From the NCBI RefSeq assembly GCF_013337115.1, contig NZ_SGWE01000002.1, forward strand, positions 106,846 to 170,845: a stretch of 64,000 nucleotides of DNA. The letters run 5' to 3'. Of the stretch, positions 8,285 through 16,439 are shown in pieces. The notes beneath the pieces are model-generated. The model was not told the origin of the DNA, made no database searches, and saw only the letters and a list, made by a program, of their open reading frames with translations. Each line of letters starts with the position of its first letter. Position 1 is the stretch's first letter. The DNA is from Deinococcus sp. JMULE3 (GTDB lineage: Bacteria; Deinococcota; Deinococci; Deinococcales; Deinococcaceae). Position numbers and translations under genes: made by a program.

Positions 8285-8492
8285 GCCTCAGTTTGCCACG
8301 CCAGATTGCCGGCGATATGCCCACATGAGCAACCGGGTTTTCGTGGCACAGCGACGGGGTCATGATGACGGCGTTCCAGCCCCGTTGGATGACGTACGTC
8401 ACCGGATAGTGGCCTGCATTTCAGAGCGAAAAAGAGACAGGAGCGCGCAGGTCCCATCCCCTGTTCAGCCTAGCAGCAAGGACCCGAAGGGC

Positions 8493-8795
8493 TCAGCTGA
8501 CACCCACCATGGGCTGTGCCGGGAGTTCCATAGGGTCAACCCATTCCAGGTGGATGATTGTTGCTCCAACCTGCTGAGCCGAGAGGTGGAGCCCCTGCTC
8601 AAAAGGGAGATCTGTGTTCCATGCCAAGCGTTCGGAGAGGGCGGCGAGGACCGGTGCGGGCTGTCGCTGCTGCCACGTGCCGTCTTCAACATTCAGGGTG
8701 ACGCGTTGTCCAGTCCCCAGGAGGAACACCACCTGGATCAGACGAGTGGCTTCACGGTCACGAACGGCGGTCTTTGGACTCAGCACTCCGCACAC
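8493..8795 (-). CDS. Hypothetical protein
   Basis: About 100 residues, GTG start likely. Reads as a small alpha/beta protein (LIQVVFLLGTGQRVTLNVEDG). No family recognised, no clear Shine-Dalgarno. Confidence 0.4.
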   Translation of the reverse strand: MCGVLSPKTAVRDREATRLIQVVFLLGTGQRVTLNVEDGTWQQRQPAPVLAALSERLAWNTDLPFEQGLHLSAQQVGATIIHLEWVDPMELPAQPMVGVS

Positions 8796-9032
8796 GGATC
8801 AGCCTGCTCAACATCTAGGCACTCCGGGCAGATGGATTGCTCGCGACGTGCAGGACTGGCTACTTGACCGGTGAGCACAGCCGGCGTGGGAATGGGTGAC
8901 GAGTCCAGGAGTTGTGGGGGCACCTGATGAGTGTACTGGCACCTCCTCACGCCCGCACGTGCATCTGCCAGACAGTGCCGCGGGCGGAGGAAGGGAGCAA
9001 ACTGATTGGCACGCTGAATCCTGACCGCGTTG
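8796..9032. other. Intergenic region upstream of recQ
   Basis: No supported gene. The recQ control region occupies the right end. Confidence 0.4.
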
Positions 9033-9069
9033 GATTCTGCCTTGAGCAGAATCGGCTAAACTGGCGGTG
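9033..9069 (+). promoter_or_regulatory. recQ promoter with inverted-repeat operator
   Basis: Perfect inverted repeat GATTCTGC-CTTGA-GCAGAATC at 9033-9053. A TAAACT hexamer follows at 9057-9062, seven bases before the recQ ATG, so the transcript is probably leaderless. The repeat covers the -35 position, as a repressor operator would. Confidence 0.55.
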
Positions 9070-11799
9070 ATGACGGGGGATGTGCTCACCCAGGCGCGGG
9101 ATATCCTGCAGCGGATCTGGGGATATGACGACTTTCGCGGGACGCAGGGCGATATCGTCCGCACGGTCGCGAGCGGTCAGCACGCCATGGTCCTCATGCC
9201 CACGGGTGGCGGGAAGAGCCTGTGCTATCAGGTGCCCAGTCTGGTGCGCCCTGGCGTGGGCATCGTGGTCTCGCCGCTGATCGCCCTCATGAAGGATCAG
9301 GTGGATACCCTGCGGCAGCTCGGCGTGCGAGCGGCATACCTGAATTCCACCCTGGCCCCATCTGCTGCCCGTGCCGTAGAACACGCGGTGCAACATGGGC
9401 AACTCGACCTCCTGTACATCGCGCCGGAACGCCTCTTGCTGCCACGCACCCTGGAACTGCTCCACCAGGCGCCGATCGCGTTGTTCGCCGTGGACGAGGC
9501 GCACTGCGTGTCCCAGTGGGGTCACGATTTCCGCCCGGAGTACCAGCAACTCAGCGTCCTGGTCCGCGAGTTCCCTGACATCCCCCGCCTTGCCCTGACG
9601 GCCACTGCCGATGACCGCACCCGCGCAGATATTCGCCGCGTGCTGGGCCTGGAGGACGCCTCTGAATTCCTCTCCAGTTTCGACCGCCCGAACATCCAGT
9701 ACCGGGTGGCCCCCAAGGAGCAGCCCAAAGAGCAGCTGCTGGACTTTATTCAGGCTGAACACCAGGGGGATGCGGGCGTCGTGTACTGCTTGTCCCGGAA
9801 GTCCGTCGAGGACACTGCAAAGTGGCTGCAAGAGCAGGGCCTGCCGGTGGTGGCCTACCATGCGGGACTGTCCCAGGAGGAGCGGAGCCGCGCGCAGGAG
9901 CGCTTCCTGAATGACGAGGGCGTGATTGTGGTGGCAACCGTCGCGTTCGGCATGGGCATCGACAAACCCAACGTGCGCTTCGTCGCGCACCTTGATCTGC
10001 CCAAGAGCATGGAAGGGTACTACCAGGAGACCGGCCGCGCCGGACGCGACGGGCTGCCCAGCACCGCCTGGATGGTGTACGGCCTCGCGGACGTCGTGAA
10101 CGTCCGCCGGATGCTCACCGACAGCGACGCCCCGCCGGACATCAAGCGAGTGGAGGCGGGAAAACTCGACGCGCTCCTGACGTACTGCGAGACGGCCGCG
10201 TGCCGCCGGGAAGTCCTCCTGGCGTACTTCGGGGAGGATCACCCTGGCCCGTGCGGGAACTGCGACACCTGCCTGAACCCGCCCATCGTGCGGGACATGA
10301 CCCGGGAGGCGCAGATGGCCCTGTCTGCGGCCGTGCGCACCGGGAATAGGTACGGGGCGGCGTACCTCACGGACATCCTGATGGGCAAGGACAACGACAA
10401 GAACCGGCGGCATCGGTCCCTGCCCACGTACGGTATCGGGAAGGACCACGGGTTACGGGTGTGGCGGAGCGTGCTGCGCCAGCTCGTCAGCCTGGGGTAC
10501 CTCACGGCGGGCCCGCACAACGGGCTGACGACCACGGCCAAAGCCCGGTCAATCCTGGCGGGCACGGCGCCGCTGCTGCTGCGCGAGGACACACTCGTGG
10601 TGCGGACGCCCAAACGGGTGAGGGACGCGGCACGGGTGGCGCAGGCCGTCATCGGAGATGAGGACCGGCCGCTATTCCTGGCGTTACGCGCGTGGCGGGC
10701 TGAGCGCGCCGCGCAGCTGGGCGTCCCGCCGTACGTGGTGTTCAGTGACACGGCCCTGAAGGCCATTGCGGAACTGCGGCCCGGCAGTCTGCACACCCTT
10801 GGCACCGTTCGTGGCATTGGGGAGCGGCGTCTGGCGCAGTACGGGCTGGAAGTCTTGCAGGTGATCCGGGATGGCGTGCATGAGGCGGCGCCGCGCCCGC
10901 TAGGTACCGTGCAGGCCCATGAGTTCGGTCTGACGCCCATTCGGAGCGTGCGGCCAGGCCCAGGTCTGCCCGCACGGCCCAGTGACTCCGTCCGATCTAT
11001 GGAGCGCCCGCTCGACGTCGTGCCGCCTACTGGTGATGATGTGGCGATGGCAACGGCGCCAGTGGTCCGGAGGCCAGAAGTCGTGGACATCCTCCACGTC
11101 GACGAGGTAACGCCGCGTCCTGCTGAAGTTCAGCCCGACGCACTCGGGGCGTCACTCGCCGACGAGGGGATCACGACGGCGCTGAGTTCACTGCGCCGGG
11201 ATCTGGCCCGTGAGACGGGATACGCGGCGTACCTCATCTTCCCGAACGCGACGCTGGCCGCACTCGCTGAACGTCGCCCGCGAACTATGGCGGACTTTGG
11301 CGGCATCGCTGGATTGGGACCGAAGCGGATTGAAGCGTACGGGGAACGCATCCTGGCGACCATTGAGAACGCCGTGCGCTCGTCGGGGAACCCTATCCAA
11401 CCAACGGCGTTACCGGATGTGGACGTGCAGAACAGCGCACCTCCCCCTCTTGCCGCCGACCTGATCTCGATTCCGCCACTCGCTCAGGTGCCCGAGCTCG
11501 CCATTGAGCATCCTGCGGGGCCCGTGCTGCCTCCGGTGGCCGAGCTGCGCCCTCGGACGGCCGCTGAACTGCTGGAACAGGTGCGGGTCGCGATTGAAGG
11601 GGACGGTGGCCTTCTGGCCGTGCTGGAAGAACTTGCTGCTCTGCCTGAGATGGTGGGCGGTCTTGATCCGGAGCAGGCGAGAAGCGTGCTGGAGCCGCTG
11701 GATGACGCGCGGGGTTTGCTGGGCACGCTGGTGGTGCTGCACAAGAGAGCGCGGCGGCAGCAGGCCGCACGCCCCGAGGGTGAGCCGTCAGAGGTCTGA
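9070..11799 (+). CDS. recQ: RecQ-family DNA helicase with two HRDC domains
   Basis: 909 residues. Superfamily 2 motifs in order: MPTGGGKS (Walker A, about 46), AVDEAHCVSQWGHDFRP (DEAH, about 145), LTATAD, SFDRPN, and GMGIDKPNVRFVAHLDLPKS through QETGRAGRDG (about 295-330). The zinc-binding Cys set CRREVLLAYFGE...CGNCDTC is near 375-400, then a winged helix. HRDC-like repeats lie near 530-600 and 700-770; the second ends in a GLGPKRIEAYG hairpin. Unwinds DNA 3'-5' in repair and recombination. The ~110-residue C-terminal tail is helical and unassigned. A GTG one codon earlier is an alternative start. Confidence 0.9.
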   Translation: MTGDVLTQARDILQRIWGYDDFRGTQGDIVRTVASGQHAMVLMPTGGGKSLCYQVPSLVRPGVGIVVSPLIALMKDQVDTLRQLGVRAAYLNSTLAPSAARAVEHAVQHGQLDLLYIAPERLLLPRTLELLHQAPIALFAVDEAHCVSQWGHDFRPEYQQLSVLVREFPDIPRLALTATADDRTRADIRRVLGLEDASEFLSSFDRPNIQYRVAPKEQPKEQLLDFIQAEHQGDAGVVYCLSRKSVEDTAKWLQEQGLPVVAYHAGLSQEERSRAQERFLNDEGVIVVATVAFGMGIDKPNVRFVAHLDLPKSMEGYYQETGRAGRDGLPSTAWMVYGLADVVNVRRMLTDSDAPPDIKRVEAGKLDALLTYCETAACRREVLLAYFGEDHPGPCGNCDTCLNPPIVRDMTREAQMALSAAVRTGNRYGAAYLTDILMGKDNDKNRRHRSLPTYGIGKDHGLRVWRSVLRQLVSLGYLTAGPHNGLTTTAKARSILAGTAPLLLREDTLVVRTPKRVRDAARVAQAVIGDEDRPLFLALRAWRAERAAQLGVPPYVVFSDTALKAIAELRPGSLHTLGTVRGIGERRLAQYGLEVLQVIRDGVHEAAPRPLGTVQAHEFGLTPIRSVRPGPGLPARPSDSVRSMERPLDVVPPTGDDVAMATAPVVRRPEVVDILHVDEVTPRPAEVQPDALGASLADEGITTALSSLRRDLARETGYAAYLIFPNATLAALAERRPRTMADFGGIAGLGPKRIEAYGERILATIENAVRSSGNPIQPTALPDVDVQNSAPPPLAADLISIPPLAQVPELAIEHPAGPVLPPVAELRPRTAAELLEQVRVAIEGDGGLLAVLEELAALPEMVGGLDPEQARSVLEPLDDARGLLGTLVVLHKRARRQQAARPEGEPSEV

Positions 11800-11823
11800 G
11801 GCATGTGCGGCAGCAGTGACTTC

Positions 11824-11881
11824 GGTCGGGCAGTACCCTCAGACCCACGGCCAGGGCGCTGCCCGACCCAAAGGAGGCCGC
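11824..11881 (+). promoter_or_regulatory. Hairpin and strong Shine-Dalgarno before a mini-ORF
   Basis: Inverted repeat GGTCGGGCAG (11824-11833) / CTGCCCGACC (11859-11868), then AAAGGAGG and ATG at 11882. The hairpin may also end recQ transcription. Confidence 0.4.
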
Positions 11882-11905
11882 ATGATCTGCCCCGAGTGCA
11901 TCTGA
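11882..11905 (+). CDS. Seven-residue mini-ORF MICPECI
   Basis: Preceded by a near-perfect AAAGGAGG at good spacing. The CPEC dithiol pair hints that it is not random, but a seven-residue product cannot be assigned. Confidence 0.25.
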   Translation: MICPECI

Positions 11906-12026
11906 ACACCCTCAATCGTGACCGCACGCGGCCAGTACCCATAGTCGGGTGCGGGCCGCGTCTTCGTTTCAGTCGAATGCGCCTCGGACCACGGCAGGCC
12001 GCTTGTGTCCCCGTCAAACTGGCTCC

Positions 12027-12803
12027 ATGATCCGCGAGCAACTCACAGCGCCGTCCCCGCAGGACCTCGCGGCGTTCCTCAACCGCCATACGCGCACCCG
12101 CGACTGTCTGATCCAGGTGGCGGGGCTGGCCGAGGTCACCTACCTGGGTCGCGCAGCCAGTACGGCCGATCTGGGGACATACTTGGTGCTGATCAAGCAG
12201 GATGGCAGTCTGCAGATCCATCACCCGACTGGCATCAAGCCGATGAACTGGCAACCGAAAACAGACCGCATCACAGCGGAAGTCGCGGAGGACGTGTGTA
12301 TGTTGCTGGCTTCCCGGCGGAGTCCGGAGGAGCTGGTGCAGGTGGTGTTCCTGGAACCGCAGGTGGCTCTCGCGTTGGAACTCGCGCAGGCTGGGGGGTT
12401 CGTGCTGAAGGGGTCTGAAGCGCAGATGCAGCAGGCGTTGGCGGATCACCCGGAGTTGATCGAGCCCGGTCTGCGCGTGCTGAACCGGGAGTTGATGGTG
12501 GAGTCCGGCGGTATCGACCTGTACGCGCAAGACGCGCAGGGCCGCTATGTGGTCGTCGAACTCAAACGCGGCCGCGCGACCCAGCACGCCGTGTCCCAAC
12601 TGGCCCGGTACGTTCGGTCCGTGCAGCAGACCGTCGGCAATCGGGCGACCGTGCGGGGCATCCTGGCTGCGCCGTCCATCACGGCGCCCGCGCGCCTGGA
12701 ACTGGAGAACCGTGGGCTGGAATTCCGCGAGATCTCCGCGCTCCCCGAGCAGGCGGCCAGTGCCCTGCCTGTGACCGCGCAGCCCTCCTTGTTTGGCCCC
12801 TGA
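12027..12803 (+). CDS. nucS: NucS/EndoMS mismatch-specific endonuclease
   Basis: 258 residues, usual family size. N-terminal DNA-binding half, then the RecB-like nuclease core: ESGGIDLYAQDAQGRYVVVELKRGRA carries the metal-binding D...ExK, and QLARYVRSV is the conserved helix. The C-terminus ends in QPSLFGP, resembling the beta-clamp binding tail of bacterial NucS. Family role: cleaves DNA at mismatches in organisms that often lack MutS/L pathways. A CAAACT hexamer sits six bases before the ATG, consistent with a leaderless mRNA. Confidence 0.9.
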   Translation: MIREQLTAPSPQDLAAFLNRHTRTRDCLIQVAGLAEVTYLGRAASTADLGTYLVLIKQDGSLQIHHPTGIKPMNWQPKTDRITAEVAEDVCMLLASRRSPEELVQVVFLEPQVALALELAQAGGFVLKGSEAQMQQALADHPELIEPGLRVLNRELMVESGGIDLYAQDAQGRYVVVELKRGRATQHAVSQLARYVRSVQQTVGNRATVRGILAAPSITAPARLELENRGLEFREISALPEQAASALPVTAQPSLFGP

Positions 12804-12830
12804 CACGCCCCCGAGCACCCCACCAACGAC

Positions 12831-12860
12831 ACGGGCACGCGCCACTGCGCGTGCCCGTGC
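12831..12860. terminator. Bidirectional hairpin terminator
   Basis: Perfect arms CACGGGCACGCG / CGCGTGCCCGTG between convergent nucS and the small exported-protein gene. Confidence 0.7.
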
Positions 12861-12874
12861 AACTCATGGACCGA

Positions 12875-13045
12875 TCAGGGCTGGCAGATCGGGCAGTAGG
12901 ACGACGGACTGACCGACGGCGTGATGAACGTGACGCTCTCGGTCGAGTACTCCAGGCCGTCCGCGGGCGGGTACACGGGGTACGCGCCGGCCACGCAGGC
13001 GAGAGTGGGAATCAGGGTCAGCAGAACAGTACGGAACTTCTTCAT
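12875..13045 (-). CDS. Small secreted protein with CPIC motif
   Basis: 56 residues, ATG at 13045 after a GAGGTGAT Shine-Dalgarno. Residues 1-21 form a signal peptide (MKKF, hydrophobic core, cut after VAGA). The mature ~35 residues are Tyr/Pro/Ser-rich and end SSYCPICQP. It is placed just downstream of the prepilins, so it may be a pilus accessory or a cell-surface peptide; role unknown. Confidence 0.65.
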   Translation of the reverse strand: MKKFRTVLLTLIPTLACVAGAYPVYPPADGLEYSTESVTFITPSVSPSSYCPICQP

Positions 13046-13146
13046 GGATCACCTCGAGGGGATGAGACGCGACGGGTGCGGGCGGACACGGCGGGCAGCG
13101 CGGGAGGCGCGCGACTCCGCACGCAGAGCGTGGGACGGGGCATGGG

Positions 13147-13584
13147 TCAGTACGGGAAGAGGGTGTTCAGTCGGTCGCCGTTCGCCACGGGGTTGGGAGA
13201 AGTCAGCCAGTACCGGTAGAAGCCGGTGCCTCTGGGGTGGAAGGCTGTGAACGCGAAACTGACGTCGTTCGCGCCACTCATGAGGTACGCCGAGGTGGCG
13301 GCGGTGGGGGACGTGGCGTGCACGCCGACCTGCACGCCCGCGTCCTGGCACGCTTCCTTGACGTCCGGTCCCAGTTGCGCTGGATCGCTGGTGTAAGACC
13401 CGGTGCCCGCGCGGTACGGGATCTGCGCGGCGACGATGGCCCGGCCGCACTGCTGGGCAGCCACGTTGTACGGTCGCTTCTGCGCGTCACTAAAGGTGGG
13501 GAGCAGGATGGCGGCGAGGACGCCAATGATGGCGATCACCACGAGGAGTTCGATCAGGGTGAAACCTTGGGTGTGCTGGTTCAT
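13147..13584 (-). CDS. Type IV prepilin 1
   Basis: 145 residues. Class III leader MNQHTQG cleaved before FTLIELLVVIAIIGVLAA (Glu5 present), then TFSDAQKRP and AAQQCGRAIV, and a variable C-terminal domain ending in a single-domain beta region (AFHPRGTGFYRYW). Processed by prepilin peptidase and polymerised by PilB-type ATPase. AGGAG lies upstream of the ATG. The frame is open without a stop back to 13815, so a longer product is possible. Last of five paralogues in the operon. Confidence 0.85.
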   Translation of the reverse strand: MNQHTQGFTLIELLVVIAIIGVLAAILLPTFSDAQKRPYNVAAQQCGRAIVAAQIPYRAGTGSYTSDPAQLGPDVKEACQDAGVQVGVHATSPTAATSAYLMSGANDVSFAFTAFHPRGTGFYRYWLTSPNPVANGDRLNTLFPY

Positions 13585-13815
13585 GGGGGGCTCCTGAGTC
13601 TGGGACTGGAGGTGCGTCACGCGCTGCGTTTCGCGGGTGATGTCCTGCAACTGGGTGTGCAGGTCCGCGTGGCGGCGTTGGAGGTTGACGTGCACGTCGG
13701 GGGTGGGGTGGGTGAGGGCGATGCGGGCGAGGTGGTCGAGTTCCAGGGCGACGCGGGTGAGGTCCTGGGTGAGCTGCGCATGGCGGTCATGCAGGACCCG
13801 GGGGTCGGGGCGCAT
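13585..13815 (-). other. In-frame coiled-coil segment upstream of prepilin 1
   Basis: ATG at 13815 overlaps the prepilin 2 stop (TGATG). It encodes about 77 helix-favouring residues (QLTQDLTRVALELDHLARIAL, then QRRHADLHTQLQDITRETQRV) running in frame into prepilin 1. Either a separate coiled-coil gene has lost its stop, or a prepilin has a very long cytoplasmic leader. Confidence 0.4.
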
Positions 13816-14234
13816 CAGTAGGTGCTGTACTGGCGGAGTTTCCAGCCGTCGCCAGTGCTGGTGTAGTACGACGCGCTGCCCCGGCGGCTGTACACCCAGA
13901 AGTTGTAGTTGAGGGTGTCCGCGCCGATCGCGCCGTTCCCGGCCTGGCCGGTACCGGGCACGAATCCTGCGGCGTAACTCTGGACTTCCACGCCCGCGCA
14001 CGCCTCGGTGACGTCAGCGCCCAGCGCGGCCGGGGAGGTCGCGTAGGTGCCCGTGCTGATCTTGTGGGTGGTCTGCGCGGTGATGATCGCCCGCCCGCAC
14101 TGGACGGCGGCGGTGTCATGCGGTCTCTTCTGCGCATTCGAGAAGGTGGGGAGCAGGATGGCGGCGAGGACGCCGATGATGGCGATGACGACGAGGAGTT
14201 CGATGAGGGTGAAGCCCTGTGTGCGATTGGTCAT
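13815..14234 (-). CDS. Type IV prepilin 2
   Basis: 139 residues. MTNRTQG leader, FTLIELLVVIAIIGVLAA helix, TFSNAQKRP, VQCGRAII. The C-terminal domain ends WKLRQYSTY and has two Cys in total. Start overlaps the prepilin 3 stop by TGATG, so it is translationally coupled. Confidence 0.85.
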   Translation of the reverse strand: MTNRTQGFTLIELLVVIAIIGVLAAILLPTFSNAQKRPHDTAAVQCGRAIITAQTTHKISTGTYATSPAALGADVTEACAGVEVQSYAAGFVPGTGQAGNGAIGADTLNYNFWVYSRRGSASYYTSTGDGWKLRQYSTY

Positions 14235-14704
14235 CAGAGCCCCCAGGCGGACCAGCGGAGGAAGTAGAGTTTGCAGCCCTTCGGACCACAGAACGCATCG
14301 TCACTGTTGGAGGCGAACGCGCCGCTGCCCCGGCTGTTCGCCACGAAGAATGACGGGAGGCCTTTGCTGTCGAGGCTCGTGATGGCGTACTCGGCCCCGG
14401 CGGTGGAGGTGGGCACGGCGTACGGCATGACGCGCTGCCCCGCGCAGGCCTCGCGGACATCCGCGCCGAGGACGTCTGGGGAGAAGGGCGCGGCGGGGAG
14501 TGTGCCGCCGTTCCCGGCGCGGTACGCCACGGCGCCCGTGATGATGGCCCGGCCGCACTGGAGGGCGGCAGTGTCGTTGGGTTTTTTCTGCGCGTCACTG
14601 AAGGTGGGGAGCAGGATGGCGGCGAGGACGCCGATGATGGCGATGACCACAAGGAGTTCTATGAGGGTGAAGCCCTGCGTGCGGTGGGATGCGGGTGTGT
14701 TCAT
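14234..14704 (-). CDS. Type IV prepilin 3
   Basis: 156 residues, start MNTPASHRTQG. Same N-terminal helix and LQCGRAIITGAV block. The C-terminal domain is the most divergent and has four Cys including FCGPKGC, suggesting an extra disulphide loop. Confidence 0.85.
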   Translation of the reverse strand: MNTPASHRTQGFTLIELLVVIAIIGVLAAILLPTFSDAQKKPNDTAALQCGRAIITGAVAYRAGNGGTLPAAPFSPDVLGADVREACAGQRVMPYAVPTSTAGAEYAITSLDSKGLPSFFVANSRGSGAFASNSDDAFCGPKGCKLYFLRWSAWGL

Positions 14705-14720
14705 GTTGAGTCTCCTGGGG

Positions 14721-15155
14721 TTACCAGCGGTAGAGGCGATTGAGGCGTTCACCGGTGCTGGGGGCGCTCTCCTGGTTGAAGAGGTAGTAGCCGGTGCCGC
14801 GCGGGTGGAAGACCTGGAAGGCGTAATTCGTGGCGCTTGTAGAAACCGCCTGACTCACGCCGGCGCCCGGGTTGTCGGCGCGGACGTTATTCAGCGCGAC
14901 GCTGACACCTGCCGTGGTGCAGGACTCCTGCACGTCTGGGCCCATGTCCGTGAGCGCTGAGGCGTACGAACCGCGGGTGAGGTTGGCGGTGGCCTGGAAC
15001 GCGACGATGGCCCGCCCGCACTGCAGGGCGGCGGTGTCGTTGGGTCGCTTCTGCGCGTCACTGAAGGTGGGCAGGAGGATGGCGGCGAGGACACCAATGA
15101 TGGCGATGACCACGAGGAGCTCGATCAGGGTGAAGCCCTGGGTGCGGGTGTTCAT
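14721..15155 (-). CDS. Type IV prepilin 4
   Basis: 144 residues. MNTRTQG leader; N-terminal helix shared nearly residue-for-residue with prepilins 1-3; C-terminal AFQVFHPRGTGYYLFNQ resembles prepilins 1 and 5. ATGA overlap with the upstream prepilin 5 stop. Confidence 0.85.
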   Translation of the reverse strand: MNTRTQGFTLIELLVVIAIIGVLAAILLPTFSDAQKRPNDTAALQCGRAIVAFQATANLTRGSYASALTDMGPDVQESCTTAGVSVALNNVRADNPGAGVSQAVSTSATNYAFQVFHPRGTGYYLFNQESAPSTGERLNRLYRW

Positions 15156-15604
15156 GGGGTCTCCTGGGGGGACCAGCGGTGGAGGTGGCCGAGCCGGTCA
15201 CCGCTGGCCGCGCCACTCGGGGAGGTGTAGAGGTAGTAGCCGCTCCCACGGGGGTGGAACACCTGGAAGGCATAGGTGTTCGTGGTGGTGGCGACGGCCT
15301 GCGTGGTGGTGGCGTCGGGGGTACTGACCTGGGCGTTCGCTGGGGCGACCTGCACGCCGGTCGTGAGGCAGGCCGCTTTGACGTCGCGACTCATGTCGGT
15401 CAGGTCACTGACGTACCGGCCGAGCGTGAGGGGCGCGGTCGTCTCGAAGGTGACGATGGCCCGGCCGCACTTCAGGGCGGCCGTGTTGTACGGGCGCTGC
15501 CGCGCGCCGGTCACGCTGGGGAACAGCGCGGCCGCGAGCATGCCCAGGACGGCCATGACGAGCAGGATCTCGATGAGGGTGAAGCCGGGCGTTCTGGTCG
15601 GCAT
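15152..15604 (-). CDS. Type IV prepilin 5 (divergent helix)
   Basis: 150 residues. Leader MPTRTPG, helix FTLIEILLVMAVLGMLAAALFP differs from the other four, then ALKCGRAIVTFE. The tail AFQVFHPRGSGYYLY matches prepilin 4. It may be a minor pilin or the founder copy. One base separates it from the upstream gene. Confidence 0.85.
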   Translation of the reverse strand: MPTRTPGFTLIEILLVMAVLGMLAAALFPSVTGARQRPYNTAALKCGRAIVTFETTAPLTLGRYVSDLTDMSRDVKAACLTTGVQVAPANAQVSTPDATTTQAVATTTNTYAFQVFHPRGSGYYLYTSPSGAASGDRLGHLHRWSPQETP

Positions 15605-15605
15605 G

Positions 15606-16331
15606 TCAGAGGCAGATGACGTCGTCGGCGTCAATGGTGGACGGTGAGGAGGCGAGGTGGGCACCGAGCGTCCACGTGACGCGGGTGGCGGCGCGGGTGG
15701 GGTCTTCGCGTGCACCGTTCGGGGGGGTGCGCAGGGCGGTGAGGAGGTCGTCGAGGGGGCGGGCGTGCGGCCAGAGGATGACGGGGCTCTGCTCGGGGTG
15801 CTGCTCGTTCCAGAGGCGCACGGTGCGGGTCTCGAGTTCGTCGAGGGCCCAGGTGGGGATGGTCTCGGGGAAGATGAGGTGGCGGAGGGTGCCCGCGTGG
15901 ACGCGGTAGAGCGTCCACGGGCCGCAGGTGGTCGCCTGTACGTGGAGGCCCTGATCGGTGTGGGGCGCACTCCAGGTGGGGTCGGGGCTGCACGCGGCGA
16001 CGTGGAGGAGGTCGCTGCGGAGCGTGCGGTGGGCAGCAGCGGTATCGGTGGGACTGCGGAGGGCGCTGAGGACGCTGAGCCAGGGGCGGGAGAGGATGGG
16101 AAGGGTGAGGTCACCGACGCCGGGGAGGAGGGTGCCGTCGGACCAGAGGACGGTGCCGCCGTTACCGAGGTGGTGGGCGAGGGGGTGGACGCCAGCGGGG
16201 AGGGGACGCTGCCAAGCACCATCGAAGAGGTCATGGCGGGGGGCTGGGCTGCGGACGCGGAAGGCGCCGTCGAGCCAGCACAGTTCCCACCAGGTGGGGG
16301 GTGAGGGGGAGACGGTCTGTGCGGTCGTCAT
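15606..16331 (-). CDS. Hypothetical first gene of prepilin operon
   Basis: 241 residues, Trp-rich N-terminus (TWWELCWLDGAFRV), no recognised domain, no signal peptide. Start set by the promoter signature (ATG 30 nt from the octamer); an ATG seven codons upstream lies inside the signature. Heads the tightly packed prepilin operon, so it may be an assembly or regulatory partner. Confidence 0.65.
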   Translation of the reverse strand: MTTAQTVSPSPPTWWELCWLDGAFRVRSPAPRHDLFDGAWQRPLPAGVHPLAHHLGNGGTVLWSDGTLLPGVGDLTLPILSRPWLSVLSALRSPTDTAAAHRTLRSDLLHVAACSPDPTWSAPHTDQGLHVQATTCGPWTLYRVHAGTLRHLIFPETIPTWALDELETRTVRLWNEQHPEQSPVILWPHARPLDDLLTALRTPPNGAREDPTRAATRVTWTLGAHLASSPSTIDADDVICL

Positions 16332-16361
16332 GGGGCGTACCGTCCCATGCATGGGGGTGAC
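16332..16361 (-). promoter_or_regulatory. Octamer/hexamer promoter signature for prepilin operon
   Basis: GTCACCCC (16361-16354), 9 nt, GACGGT, 7 nt, ATG at 16331. Two further CACCCCTAC copies lie at 16388-16433 without a hexamer. Confidence 0.65.
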
Positions 16362-16439
16362 CGTCTGGGTGGGGGTGTGGGGGCACCCGGTAGGGGTGCT
16401 GCTCTTGCAAATCCAGGGGCGGTGCGTAGGGGTGACCGC

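Noticed and set aside
8283..8867. 194-codon plus-strand frame
   Set aside because: No start signals, biased composition and conflict with the better minus-strand frame at 8493-8795.
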